From Blastomyces gilchristii SLH14081 (lineage: Eukaryota; Ascomycota; Eurotiomycetes; Onygenales; Ajellomycetaceae): 64,000 bases of DNA. Of the stretch, positions 24,606 to 36,759 are shown in pieces. Position 1 is the first letter of the stretch. Every line of letters begins with the position of its first letter. The stretch spans positions 3,561,632-3,625,631 of the forward strand of contig NW_003101682.1 of assembly GCF_000003855.2 (NCBI RefSeq), given 5' to 3'. Position numbers and translations under genes: made by a program. The notes below the pieces were generated by a model. It worked only from the letters and a program-made list of their open reading frames with translations. It did no database searches and had not been told where the DNA came from.

Positions 24606-27600
24606 CTATATCTAATCAATTTCTCTCTCTTGATATTCAGATACTTCTGCATTCAGTTATTTTCTTGTAGCTGCTTGAGTTTCTGATAGAAAGTCTATTA
24701 AGTATTTAATTCCTGTCTCAGTTGAGAATAAGANNNNNNNNNNNNNNNNNNNNNNNNNNNNNNNNNNNNNNNNNNNNNNNNNNNNNNNNNNNNNNNNNNN
24801 NNNNNNNNNNNNNNNNNNNNNNNNNNNNNNNNNTATTGTATAATGCATCAATGCATTACAATATGCTCGGGATTTTCATTTTCATTGCAGAATGAGCACT
24901 CTGTGAGTCAAAATCTATCATCAAATCTTTGTATATAGGATTTGAAATAACCATGTCCTAGTTTCAGCTGAATTATAGATGAGAATATTTTCTTTTTACA
25001 TTTAATTAAACAAGATTTCCACTTTGATTTTATCTCAAATCTTGAATAATGTATGCTCTTCTTTTGTTTCTGCCAGCTTTCATTTCACTTATTTAAACAA
25101 GATTCTTTTAACTTTCTCTTTATAAAAGATCAGAACACTGTTTTTTGAATAGATCTGCTTAATTCTGCACCTCTTTTTACAGCTGAATCAGCCAATTCAT
25201 TGTCATGAATAATTATATGAGCAGAAACTTAATACAGATAAATTATCAGTTTTGATGTTCTTCTCTTTTGAATTTTCAAAACAGAGTTTAAAATCAGGTC
25301 AAGATTCATTTAATTATTATGAATCTGACTATTTCTAAGTCTTTTTAAAGCAGCTTGACTATCAGAGAATATTCATGTCTCTTTCAAACTATTTCCTCTT
25401 TTATAAGATTTTATTTCAATGAGATTGAAAGCTTTCACTATTGCAAATAGTTCAGCATCAAAGACTTAAGATTCACAGTCTAAATTTCAGAAATCTGAGA
25501 TAAAATTGATATTATCTTCTGTATAAGCAATGCCTGCATCTAATCTATTCAAATTCTCATTTTTTGAGTCATCTGAGTAAATCAGAATAGAGTCTTTTAT
25601 ATTAATTGTAGAGATCTTCTTTAAATGCTGTTTATATTCTCTCTTTTTAGATAGTTCACTTATTTGTAAGTCTATGAGAGATTTCAGCTTTTCTCTTCAG
25701 AGAGATATCTTCTCATGATTAATTTTCTCAACATTTAATGAAGAAAATTGATTCTTAATAACTGAACATAGTCTATACAGTTGAGAGAGCATTTTCTTTA
25801 AAGCATTATTCTCATTTCAATCAAGAAATCTATTTCAATTCAGTTCATTTGCTGAGTTAACTGATAAAAATGAAGAAGAGACTCTTTCTCTGATTATATA
25901 ATTTGAGCTCATCTTCATAACTCTCAGAGTATAGTTTATACAGGCCTTTTCAAATTAAATAGTAGAAGATGGAATTGACACTTCAATTTTCATTGCTTTC
26001 ATAGAAGATGATTTGAATGCTCTCAGAATGCTTGTCAAAGCTCTGTTTTATAGACTCTGAAAGAGTTTAGTGAAGTGATCTTAATTGTTTCATCAAACTT
26101 AAACTTCATAATCAGCTACTGAGATAATACAGGCTATGTATAACTGTCTCATAGTCTGAAAGAATAGACCTCTCTCAGTATTTGATAGTCTGATTATACT
26201 ATTCAGCAGTCTCTCTGTCTTGATGATTCTTTGTTGAATATGATATTTAAAATTCAACTTGGAGTTTAATCATACTCCTAGTTATTTGACATTCAAACTG
26301 GGTTTAATCTCTTTATTTAAAAGAGTTAGACTTAGTTCTTTCTCATTAAATCTGGGAAAAAAGTGAATTAACTCAGTTTTATTCATATTAAATTGAATTA
26401 GATTGATATCTGCTCTAACAAAGATTTTCTTTACTACTTTCTTAATCACTTCTAAATTCTCTTTGATTATCTTTGAACTGTAGAGTAGATCAATATCATC
26501 TATATAACTTGAAGATCTCACTATTTTCATCTCTCTATTCTTGAATAGATATGCAGTGTATATTGCAAATAAAACAGATGAGATTGAAGATTCTTGTTAT
26601 ACTTCTATTTTTATCTCAGATTTATCTTGTTTTCTTTCATCAAAAAATAGTTGTATAATTCTTTTAGATATGAAATAATTAACTGATTTTATTAGAGAAA
26701 GTGACAGTTTTAATATCTTCAAAGTTTGAATCATCTTAGACTTTGAAACATGATCAAATGCATGTTTTATATCAATAAAAACTGCAGTTGAGATCAGGTC
26801 TTCATGCTTTGCTACTTGAATATCATGAATAACTGAGACAGTATCAATTGCAGAACATTGTTTTCTATCTTTCATTTATTCATTAAATAGAAGAGAATTA
26901 CTAATAGAGCTTATAAAAGATAATTTAGTAGCTATTATCTTTTCTAGAATTTTTCTCAAACAGTTCAACAGAGATATTACTTTATATGACTTAGAAATTG
27001 AAGCTTTTCAATTAGATTTTGTAAGAATTACTTCAGTAGCTTCTCTCCAGCATTCAGAATGATAATCATTTTTTAAGAGATTGAAAAAGAGCTCAAAATA
27101 TTCATGCGTCAAGTAGGAATATGTGTTTTAAATAATCAAGTGATTAATTGAATCAGGCCTTGCAGCAGTTTTAATTGAACTTGAGAATATTACTGACTCT
27201 AGTTCATCACATGTACACTGAGGCCATTCCCAGTTATTTTCATCAATATATTCATGAAATGACATATTCTTCTCTTCTAAATATGATGAGTTTTGAAAGA
27301 GAATTCTTATAAATGCTTGATATTTTTCCTTAAAAGAGTTTGCTGTATACAATTCATTCTGAAATTCATATTCTAAGATTGAAAGCTTTGCTACACTTCT
27401 TATTTTAGTATAGTTGAAGGCTTTAAAAACTTCTTTTTCTTATACTTCTTCAAGAAATTTGTTTCAGTAATCTGTTTTGACTTTTTTAATATCTGAAAAA
27501 TATTCATTTTGAATAGCTTTGAACTCTTCATCAGATATTAAGTTATTCTTTCAATCTCTTTTAGCAGTGACTAATTGCTTTCTTTTAAAAGTAATATTCT

Positions 27601-28600
27601 CATTTCATCAAGGTTTGAAATACTCAGAAGACTTTTTCTTTGAAATATTTTCTTCAATAGTTGTTAGAAGAATAGATGTAATCAGCTTTACTCTATTTTC
27701 AAGTATTTCATTTGAGATATCTTGACTTTGATTTCAATAGAGCTCACTCTGTCTTTCAGATTTCAGCTGTTTTTCTCTTTCTTCAACTGCTTTTCAATCA
27801 GCTTTTTCAAAGTTATACTGATTAGAGAGAAGAGAATTTTCACTTCTTTGTTTTTCACTCAGTTCAATATCAAATTGAATGATCTCATGACCTGATCCTG
27901 AGGTTTCATTTGAATCAATAAACCAGTTTATAAGTCTTTTTTCAATTTGATTTTATGACATGAAAGTTAGATCTATAATAGATTTCTGTTTCATGCCTTT
28001 TCTAAAGAATGTTTATTGATCAGACTTGTTAACTAAATCTATTGAATGCTCAAAAGTTCATTTAATCAGTTTATCTGCTCTTACTGCTCTTGTGCACTCT
28101 GAGTTTCATCAGAGATGATGTGTATTGAAGTCTTCTACAATTATAGAGTTTTTTAAGAGAGTTATATTCAAAAATTCTCTGTTAATTATTCAGATATTGT
28201 TATTTTCTTTCAATGACTTTTCATTATAGATATTTATAAGTTGAATAGTATCAAACTCATTATCTTTATCTATAATGTCACTTACTAGAATATCAGAGTC
28301 AGATATGATATTAAATCTCAGATTAAATTAATATCTTAATCTTTTTCTCTCATAGATCACTACTCTTGATTTTATCTCAGATTTTTCAGAAAGAAAGCAG
28401 TAATAGCTTGAATGAGAAATGATGTACTTTTGCTCAGTATCAAAGTTTGATTCTTGAAGAAGTACAAAGTCAACTTTTTATTTAAATACAATCTGAAGAT
28501 AAGAATAAATGCAATTTGAGTTTCTATTGATATTGTTTTGAATAAATGTAATTTTTGAAGAGTTTTTAAACTTTTTTTGTTATTTTTGTTGTACATTCAT
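24606..28600 (-). pseudogene. LINE B ORF2 remnant (endonuclease-RT-RNase H)
   Basis: From ATG (complement 28598-28600) to stop (complement 24606-24608). Open pieces cover RT: 26597-26875 has R-K-Q-C-S-A-I-D-T-V and A-V-F-I-D-I-K-H-A-F-D-H-V (motif A with its Asp), and 26282-26530 begins at the active-site strand, S-Y-I-D-D-I-D-L-L-Y, with an intact Y-I-D-D that LINE C has lost. 27128-27352 covers the linker and the RT start (A-A-R-P-D-S-I-N-H). The assembly gap removes part of the C-terminal CCHC region. Stops elsewhere disable it. Confidence 0.85.
24734..24833. other. Assembly gap (100 N)
   Basis: Exactly 100 N in the LINE B ORF2 3' part. By comparison with LINE A and LINE C about the same length of sequence would be expected, so the gap may be a standard-length placeholder. 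A translated open frame spanning it is meaningless. Confidence 0.98.
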
Positions 28601-28629
28601 ACTAAAAGAGAGTGAAGATAGAGTAGAAT

Positions 28630-30706
28630 TTAATCACTATTATCAGATAGTAGATTATAACTATTTTGAAATGCAGAAATCTTAACTGCTTGCATTCTAT
28701 CTAGTTTATTATCAGAGTCATTTCTCAATTCTCTAATCTTAACAGGTGTTTGAGAATTCAAATTCTGTTTACATTTAGCTGAAGAATTGAAGTTTGAAGA
28801 TCTAGATAGTTGAGAGTTTCTTCTTTTTAAGCTTACAGTTACAGATTTACTAGCTTGACTTTTCTCTTCAGTTTTAGATTCACTTTGAGCTTCATCTTTT
28901 CTCCAGTTCTTCTGAGTTCTTGAAGTAAATACACATTCTTTTAAGCTAGATGCATGTTTTTCTTTGCAATTGAAGCACTTAAGCAGAGTATGTTGACATA
29001 TTTCATCTCTTTTTAAGCATGTTTCACATTTATGCTCACTAGTTTTATAATCTCTAGCACAGAATGTGTATTTTGAGTCTCTGAAACAAGAGATTGCAAA
29101 GTGTCCATATCTATGACAGTTTGAACACTGTGTTTGAGCTTTGAGATTTATTCTTGAGTCTTTGTATTCATCAACTCTTATTTTCAAATCTGCTACTCTT
29201 ACTTCAGAGATTCTTGATTATTCAAGTGGCCGCTGAGACCATGAATTTCACGTTTGATCTCATTTGATCTGGTTTCATACATTTCTTGGCGTGAATCCCG
29301 CTGGGACTGGCTATCAAAAAAACATGTAAAGTGACTATATATCAGATCTTAAAATGGAACCATGACTTGAAAAAAATGAGAAAGTGATCTCATTTGGTCC
29401 CATTTAGTCTCATTCTTGGCATAAAGTTACTATTTTTAGACATTTTAAGGTTTTTTTAGACTATTTTTAATTTTTTAAAAAGTAATGCTTTTTGGTAACA
29501 CTCAAATGAGATTTAAAGTGATTTAAAGTAATAAAAATAATTTAAATTGAGCAGTGAAAATCATGGTCTCATTTGAAAAATATGACAAGAGTAGACAGTA
29601 AGTCTCACTGGGACAGTATGAGACTACTATCTAATGTTAAAACCGTGTAATGGGATCAGTCGAATTGGTAATGAGACTATCAAAAAATCTGGTCCTGGTC
29701 CCAGACACGGTCACACGGTCAGTCTAACTAGAACAGAGATATTTCTTCTACTCTGTCTGAACTCAATTGAATTAAGTTATACAGACTCTTTTCTCAGTTG
29801 AATAGAATTGTATTCTTCTAATTCATTTTTGAGAAGTAGCATTTCTTTGTCACAGTCAAAAATTTCAACTGGAATATCATGAAGAATGAATTTATCTCAC
29901 TTTTCATCTCTCACAGATAGAATTGATGTATTCAGTAGAGATTCTATTACTTATTTTCAGAGATTCTCATTCTGAATGAGGAATTCTGCACTGAATTCAG
30001 GCATTGTAGTCAAAATAATAGAATTTTCAAAGAAAGATCACTCAATTGAAGCTATGACTGATTTTTGAACTTTAATAGCAGTTATTAACTGAGAAAAGAA
30101 CTGCTGATTAATTTCATTTCTAATTCTTAAAATAAGATTTAAGTTTAGCTTGTTTTTTTGCAAGATCTTCTGATTTGAGACTTTGAGAATAAGTCTTCTA
30201 TTTCTGAAGATTTGAAAGTTCTTCTCTTTTTACATTTCTTTTTTTTTCTTTCTATGAACAGGGATCTGAGTAATATTCTTCTCAGTTTTATCAGAATTTT
30301 GAGCAGGTTTTGAACTAGTAGGTTTAGAGAGAGCAGATTCTGCTACTTGAGTATATATTTTCTTCTGATTTGAAGAAGAAGATGAAGAAGTAGAAGATGA
30401 AAAAGAGTCAGTGACTGTACTAGAAGATTTCAATGTTTTTTAAATTATGTTTGAAATTCCAAGTTTAAACTTAATCACTTCTTGTAGTTCTTCAGCCTGA
30501 GTATAAAGAATTAACAGAACTTCTTCATTCTTCTCACTCAGACACTGTTTTTCAAGAATTTTGCTTACTTTTTCCAGTTTCTGTATTTTAAGAACTTGTT
30601 GTTTCTCTATTTCTTCCTTCTTTCTTCTCTTTAGAATTTCAATCTCAGAAACAGCATCTGGGAAAACATCTTTTTTCACATCAACTGAGTGTACTCTTCA
30701 ACTCAT
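28630..30706 (-). pseudogene. LINE B ORF1 remnant (Gag-like), split by a hAT derivative
   Basis: Starts at ATG (complement 30704-30706, reading M-S) and stops at 28630-28632. The 185-codon open stretch 28630-29187 is the best preserved Gag zinc-knuckle region in the window: CSNCHRYGHFAISC, then C-x2-C with a following H-x3-C-x2-C, and CFNCKEKHASSLKEC, i.e. three consecutive knuckles, followed by a Ser/Lys/Arg-rich tail. N-terminal parts are open at 30440-30679 (Glu/Lys-rich, coiled-coil-like) and 30230-30433 (Ser-rich). The hAT derivative at 29228-29726 interrupts the coding sequence between the middle domain and the knuckles. Confidence 0.85.
29228..29726 (-). mobile_element. Non-autonomous hAT derivative N1
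   Basis: Same sequence as the elements at 32737 and 34804 but in reverse. The end at 29726 is intact (complement TAGACTGACCGTGTGACC); the other end begins at GGCCGCTGAGACC with the terminal ~6 bp and adjacent target bases missing. Comparison with LINE A near 10895 shows the uninterrupted ORF1 site. It has no coding capacity and retains CC/GG and some CG, unlike the surrounding LINE. Confidence 0.85.
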
Positions 30707-30721
30707 TTTACTCACTGAATG

Positions 30722-30897
30722 AAAAGTTGATCAGACTGTTTCAATTGAGAGATTTATCAGGCTATTTTCAAATGAAAAGTTGATCAGACTGTTTCAATTG
30801 AGAGATTTATTAATCTATTTTCAAATGAAAAGTTGATCAGACTGTTTCAGTTGAGAGATTTATTAGTCTATTTTTAATTGAAAAGTTGATCAGACTT
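30722..30897 (-). repeat. 53-bp tandem repeat in LINE B 5' UTR (3.3 copies)
   Basis: Units start AAAAGTTGATCAGACTGTTT at 30722, 30775, 30828 and a partial at 30881; period 53 bp. The repeat lies just upstream of ORF1. Copy number differs among LINEs: ~1.4 in A and C, ~2.4 in D, ~3.4 in E. Confidence 0.9.
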
Positions 30898-32462
30898 TCA
30901 AAAGAAGAATGAAAGACTTTTGTGTATAAAACACCTAATTTCTTTCACACTAGTTCAGTAACTAGGTTAGATTTTTGAAGAGAATCTAATAAACTAAAAT
31001 TGATTTTTAAGATAAATCAATAAAATCTTTACACACTCTTTCTTGAGATACAGTGAGGAAAAGTATGATATCAATTAATAATAAATCAGATAATATGACA
31101 GTTTTTGAGAGAAAAACTGATAAAAAATAAGTTAATTTTTTACAGAGAAATTAATTAAAACTATTTAATTTTATTCTAAATCATTCAATTCTTCTCTCAC
31201 AACAAGTGTGCAACTCAAATCAGTCAATAAAGAGTATAAAAGAGAATTAAGTATTAATAAAAGCTCTTCAGTTACTGAAAAAGTAATTCTTACTTAAAAG
31301 AATATGAAATTATGACAGAAAACAACTCTGTTTTTAATTCTTTGTAAGAATATTGTATAAAATTCAAAGAAAAATATCTTACTTTTTCAAGAGAAGTAAA
31401 AAACTATTTCTAAGATCTTTTTTTTTTTGCATTAACTGCTGCAGAAGAATGAGATAGAAACTGCTAAGATATATACTACTATATACTCTCTATTAAGACT
31501 TTCTCTCTTCAGAATCTTGATATTATAGAGAATATAAGTCTGTTTCTATATAATAATATAAATATTATCAGCAGGATGTAGAGAAACTGGTTATTTATAT
31601 CTCAAAATAGAAGACTTTGTCAATGATTATATTAATATAGAGTTAATTCTCAAATTCAATAGAAATCTAGTATTGCTGTTCTCAATCTCTTGCAGAATCT
31701 ATTGAATATTGAGATATTAAAACTAGATTTAATATATCTCACTGTGCAGGGATTGAAGGCTCAGTCAGATCTTGAAGTATACTGAATTTATAGTTATTGA
31801 CATACTGTTGACTTGTTCTGTTGACTCATTGTCTGCTGGTTATATATTGAGTACTGTTGCCAAGGTATCTTTTTGTATTATTCTGCCAGCGATGGGCCAG
31901 ATTGAGAGAGATGATACAAGAGTGAGACTTGGTGTTGATGTCTAGATACACTGAAGACAGACAGGGTATTTACAGAGATTGCACTTCAGAAGTGTCTGTT
32001 GATTATGTGCTTGATATTATTGCTGAGATATCTTTTTGTATTTTTCTGCTGAGGATGGGCCAGATTGGGAAGGGCGGTACGAGGGTGGGACTTGGCATTG
32101 ATGTTTTGAAACATCAAAGATGGACAGGGTTTTCGCAGATGTCACTTCTCAGATATCTCCACAATTACAGATCAGGGATCTTCCAAAATTGAGAAGATTG
32201 GCACATATGGCTAGGTCTTTTCACCTTACAATTTGTATGGCAATTTGGCCCGGGGTTGTGGTGTGGTAGGGGAGAATGAGGGATAATCCCACACAGGAGT
32301 TTTGAACAACGTCTGGTTCATGTTTGGCTGGATAACTCCACCACCACACGGGGTATGCGGTCGGCGATGGGGTCAAAATGCTTGTATGATCGAGGGCTTT
32401 TCGATGGATCTATCGGCGGGTTCTTATTCAAAAAATCGAGCGAGTTCGTGGTGGAGCGGTTG
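30898..32462 (-). other. LINE B 5' UTR with CpG-retaining head
   Basis: Long leader without a sense ORF. 31440-31560 carries an A/T-rich segment with an inverted repeat (AGACTTTCTCTCTTCAGAAT next to its near complement). About 32060-32462 is the conserved head with CG and GG retained. The plus-strand open frame 31929-32192 is the first part of the antisense frame open in LINEs C and E; here a TGA (from CGA) breaks it near 32193. Confidence 0.75.
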
Positions 32463-32479
32463 GCTGCTGTCTTGACTTC

Positions 32480-32646
32480 TGTGATTCGGAAGAACGTACG
32501 ACCGCCGGATAATAACGCGGCCGCTTCCAAACATGCTTATGAATGTAAAGGGGCGATAGCAGCCACTAATTAATTTAGTATAATATATATAAGAAGCCGG
32601 TGTACACCTGTAATTATACACTGACTCAAGCAATCTTTGAATCACA
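32480..32646 (+). repeat. 5' LTR of X element (167 bp)
   Basis: Begins TGTGATTC and ends GAATCACA, a perfect 8-bp terminal inversion; identical boundaries give 167 bp in the second copy (56990-57156). Contains GCGGCCGC, and a TATA-like TATAATATATATAAG near 32580. Two bases after the LTR TGATAGCA may be a decayed TGGTAGCA, the start of an initiator-Met-tRNA primer site; this last point is weak. Confidence 0.85.
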
Positions 32647-32736
32647 TCTGATAGCATGTCTAAAAACCAGTGAGAAGTGAAGGCTTCTTCAGAGCATGAT
32701 AATTCCATCTGCAAAGCAATTCATAGTTATCATGTC

Positions 32737-33242
32737 TAGACTGACCGTGTGACTGTGTCTGAGACCAGGACCAGATTTTTTGATAGTCTCATTACCAATT
32801 CAACTGATCCCATTACACAGTTTTAACATTAGATAGTAGTCTTATACTGTCTCAGTGAGACTTACTGTCTACTCTTATCACATTTTTCAAATGAGACCAT
32901 GATTTCCACTTCTCAATTTAAATTATTTTTATTACTTTAAATGACTTTAAATCTCATTTAAGTGTTACCAAAAAGTGTTACTTTTTAAAAAATTGAAAAT
33001 AGTCTAAAAAAAACCTTAAAATGTCTAAAAATAGTAACTTTATGCTAAGAATGAAACTAAATGAGATCAAATGAGATCACTTTCTCATTTTTTTCAAGTC
33101 ATGGTTTCATTTTAAGATCTGATATATAGTCACTTTACATGTTTTTTTGATAGTCAGTCCCAGTGGGATTCACACTAAGAAATGTATGAGACCAGATCAA
33201 ATGAGACCAAACATGAAATTCATGGTCCCGGCGGCCAGTCTA
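32737..33242 (+). mobile_element. Non-autonomous hAT derivative N2 (506 bp)
   Basis: Begins TAGACTGACCGTGTGAC and ends GGCGGCCAGTCTA, flanked by an exact 8-bp duplication ATCATGTC (32729-32736 and 33243-33250). The second X copy near 57235 shows the empty site (ATTATATC, two transitions). No ORF. Oriented like the hAT element at 1-2014 by its right end. Confidence 0.95.
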
Positions 33243-33642
33243 ATCATGTCAGTGTGATTCTAAAATGTCTTAAAAGATAGTGTATAAAGAAGTGATGAGT
33301 GAAAGAGCATCTGATTAATACTGCTCTGCTTGTTGAAGAAAAACTTCATACTCAGATGAATATCATGTATGTGAACAGATGAGATGTGAGAAAAGAAATA
33401 GAAGTAGTGAATCAGATTCAGAGAAGACTGCTCTCTACTTAGAAGAATAAAAAGAGAGAGTGATTACCACTGAAGTTATACAATAATAACAGAAATCATA
33501 TTATAATATAATCATATAATGATATAACAATAGACATTATATGATCAATGAGAAATAACTGAAATGAACATCTTTTCTAGTTAATACAAATAACAACCTT
33601 CTCTGCTATCTGAACTGAAAGGTATGCAGAACCTTCTGAAGA
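33243..33642 (+). other. X element leader / gag 5' part
   Basis: X sequence between the N2 and G3 insertions, co-linear with 57243-57620 in the second copy. I cannot fix a start codon. It precedes the Gag-like sequence that resumes at 45622; ends in TSD GAAGA 33638-33642. Confidence 0.55.
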
Positions 33643-33951
33643 TGTAAGAGGTCTACGTCAAATAGATCAGTATAATATTGATAGGTCTTATATAACAAAG
33701 AGAAAAACACTAGAGAAGAAAAGAAAGAGAAAGTGTGAAAATCAGTAATTGAAGTGAATATTTATATGTGTATGTGATGGTGTATATGATGGAGCTTTGA
33801 GGTGGAAGAATCTATATGTGTTTGTAGCAGCTGAGGATTGGTGATCAAGAATGGCTGAGAATTGAAGTGTACATGTTTGAGAATGAAGTGATTGGAATCT
33901 GTGAAGTGTAATGAAATAGTCTATATCATTGATCAGGCGCAGTCTGTCATA
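33643..33951 (-). repeat. 3' LTR of G3 (309 bp)
   Basis: Complement runs from TATGACAGACTGCGCC (at 33951) to GACCTCTTACA (at 33643). Same length as its partner 45313-45621. CpG sites here have largely become CA/TG, whereas the partner LTR kept several CG, so the two ends eroded unequally. Confidence 0.9.
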
Positions 33952-36759
33952 TTAGTCCTCTCTTTTTAGAAGTAGTTCTCAGCAGTCAAGAGCTGCTGTT
34001 TCAGATAATGCAGAACTCAGAGTTCAGGTCAGATGATTATATCTGACTCATTTCATGAGATATTGTCAGCTGCAGCTGTAGAGTCTCTTATCAAGAATAT
34101 TCTCAATCTCTCACTCAAGCTTATTATCTTCTTCTATGATGCCTGGCAGCTGTCAGTTGAAAGTCAGTTGAGAAGAAAATGAGTTAGTGACAGCACAGAG
34201 AAGCAAGCTTGTATGAAAGACATTATAAATCTCTGATAATATGTCAAGATAATAGTTATAACTATTTAGAACTTCTATCACTTTATACTTTGTATAATGA
34301 TAATTCAGTGTGCAGGATGAGTGTGTGATCTATATATTCTTAATATTTAATCATATCAGATCTTCTATCTTATATTATTTAATAAGGTCTTGATGAACAT
34401 TGATTCAATCTTCTTGATTCTATTTAACACTCATCAAGAAGACTTCTGCTCAATCACAGATATCTCAGAGTGTTATTACTATATTACCAGTGATCTGAAT
34501 TGAACTGTGAGAGTTCAGTGTGAACTGTGTGATCTCTAGAAAATTTAACACTTTCATGTGATAACTGTGTGTAAGAAAGAACAGGCTTATATCTGTTAAA
34601 ACAGCATCTTAATCATTAATAGCAATCTCTGTATGTAGAAGAAGATCATGTCAATCATCTTATAAGTAATTGTAGAACTTATAAAGATAATTCTTTACAG
34701 TCTGAATTATCTGTTCTAATACATTATCAGTCTCAGAGTGATAGACAGTTAACAAATAGCATGTAATCTCAAGAACTTGACAGATTCTTGTTCAGAGAGT
34801 GCTTAGACTGACCGTGTGACCGTGTCTGGGACCAGGACCAGATTTTTTGATAGTCTCATTACCAATTCGACTGATCCCATTACACGGTTTTAACATTAGA
34901 TAGTAGTCTCATACTGTCTCAGTGAGACTTACTGTCTACTCTTGTCACATTTTCCAAATGAGACCATGATTTCCACTTCTCAATTTAAATTATTTTTATT
35001 GCTTTAAATGACTTTAAATCTCATTTGAGTGTTACCAAAAAGCGTTACTTTTTAAAAAATTAAAAATAGTCTAAAAAAAACATTAAAATGTCTAAAAATA
35101 GTAACTTTATGCCAAGAATGGGACTAAATAAGACCAAATGAGACCACTTTCTCATTTTTTTCAAGTCATGGTTTCATTTTAAGATCTGATATATAGTCAC
35201 TTTACATGTTTTTTTGATAGCCAGTCCCAGCGGGATTCACGCTAAGAAATGTATGAGATCAGACCAAATGGGATCAAATGTGAAATTCATGGTCCCAGCG
35301 GTCAGTCTAAGAGTGCTCATGAATTGATGACTCTGATTTAATACTATAGATCTTGACAATTCATATATCTAATAGAATAAGCTTCTTAGAAAAGCTTCAG
35401 TTACTTGTTCAGTATTTATCTTATTACAGAGTTTCAATATTACACTCTTACTCAATTGATTTATAATGATCAGAATGTTTCTACAGCTCTTACTCTCAGA
35501 GAGATCAATAGCAAAGTCAATTACTACATCTTATCAGATTCTATCAGAAATATCAAGTAATTTCAGCAGGTCTTTTCTACAGTTCTTTCACAAGATGATG
35601 AAGAAACAATAATTACAGTTTCAGATAAAATATCTAATGCTGTTTAATATCTTAAGTCAGTAGAACTTCTGAGAGATCATTTGATACAGTTATTCACAAC
35701 CTGAATGACTAGTTATATATGAATTATATATCTCTTACATTATCTACATATAAGAGTTTGAAGTGAGGAACTCAACATCATTCACAGAACTGTAGAGTGT
35801 TATTGTCATTGAGTGAGTATTCTGAGATGTTGATTCTTATATGTAGTTCTAAGAAGAATCAGAGTGCTTCTTGATATACTGCTTTGATAAGCACTTGAAG
35901 AAGTTCATCAGTTTGAGCTGTTACATGCTATAATTCATTCAATGTAGGTTTAGAAGAAGTTGAGATATCAGTGTCAGTGTCAGTGTCAGTGTCAGTGACT
36001 GTTCAGAGAGAGAGTGTTCTAATCAGAGAAGTATGTATAGTGTCATGAGTTGTTTTATCTTGATCAACTAATATCTTCAGATCTAGAAGTGAATGTTCTC
36101 AGTTCATTCAACATGTATCTGTTACATTAGAAGGCATATCTTACTCTCATTATAAGAGAGTATCTGTTATTAAGTTCTGACTGCTGAGATGATAGTGTAT
36201 TGTAAAATAAAAGTGACTTAAGAACTCAGACTATTGCATTTGTCATTCAGTGAGTTTACAGATAGTTATGAAGTACTTGAGATTCTTATGATCTATAATT
36301 ATCTTAAATTTGAAGACACTTTGAAGTTCAGAGTCTCATTCTTCTAGATAGTATACAATTGTAAGAAGTTTCTTATCATAGATCTCATAGTTGCATTCAG
36401 TAGGACTCAGTTTCTTAGACATGAAGACATATAATTATAAGATATCTTTATCATTATATTACAATATAGCTCTCTTTATAATATAGTCAGAGAAGTCAGC
36501 TTCAACAACTGTTTCATAATCAGAGTTAAATATTATTAGTAGAGAGATGTTAATGAACATCTTCTTTATCTGTGTAAATGCAGCTTCAGTATTCACTGAT
36601 CACTGAAATACTGAGTTCTTTCTGATGAGTTCTGTAAGTGATCTTACAATATCTGAGAAGTTTTAGATAAATTGCTGATAGAAGTTAGCAAATCTGATGA
36701 AGTTTTATATATCTTTCACAGTATATGAAGCTTCTTATTCAAGAATGACAGAGACTTTC
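33952..36759 (-). pseudogene. G3 Pol 3' part (RNase H-integrase-chromodomain)
   Basis: Stop TAA is at complement 33952-33954, touching the LTR. The chromodomain lies about 33975-34145, the integrase core about 34450-35800 (split by the hAT derivative) and RNase H about 36200-36600, aligned by co-linearity with G1 and G2. A run of TGACACTGACACTGACACTG (complement, ~35975) is an expanded GACACT repeat absent from G4. The end at 36759 is the G4 target site; Pol resumes at 42555. Confidence 0.8.
34804..35309 (+). mobile_element. Non-autonomous hAT derivative N3 (506 bp)
   Basis: Same termini as N2, TAGACTGACCG...CGGTCAGTCTA. Exact 8-bp duplication AGAGTGCT at 34796-34803 and 35310-35317. G4 at ~37930 shows the empty site GTTCAGAGAGTGCTCATGAA. 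It sits in the integrase region of G3, and retains CG, CC and GG to a much greater degree than its host. Confidence 0.95.

Larger units (their letters stand above)
24224..32477 (-). mobile_element. LINE B, full-length Tad1/I-type retrotransposon
   Basis: Same architecture as LINE A: (ATT)9 tail 24224-24250, 3' UTR to ~24605, ORF2, ORF1 and a long 5' UTR whose conserved end is near 32462. Fifteen extra bases (32463-32477) lie between that end and the right target duplication. It is interrupted by a hAT derivative at 29228-29726 and by a 100-N assembly gap. It inserted in the X LTR. Confidence 0.85.

Noticed and set aside
32647..32662. tRNA primer-binding site after the X LTR
   Set aside because: TGATAGCA resembles a decayed TGGTAGCA, but the match is too short in mutated sequence to annotate as a separate feature.
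32318..32714. Overlapping open frames on both strands (70-96 codons) around the X LTR
   Set aside because: They cross the junction between LINE B head and the X LTR, so they cannot be old coding sequence; they are open because this block retains GC.
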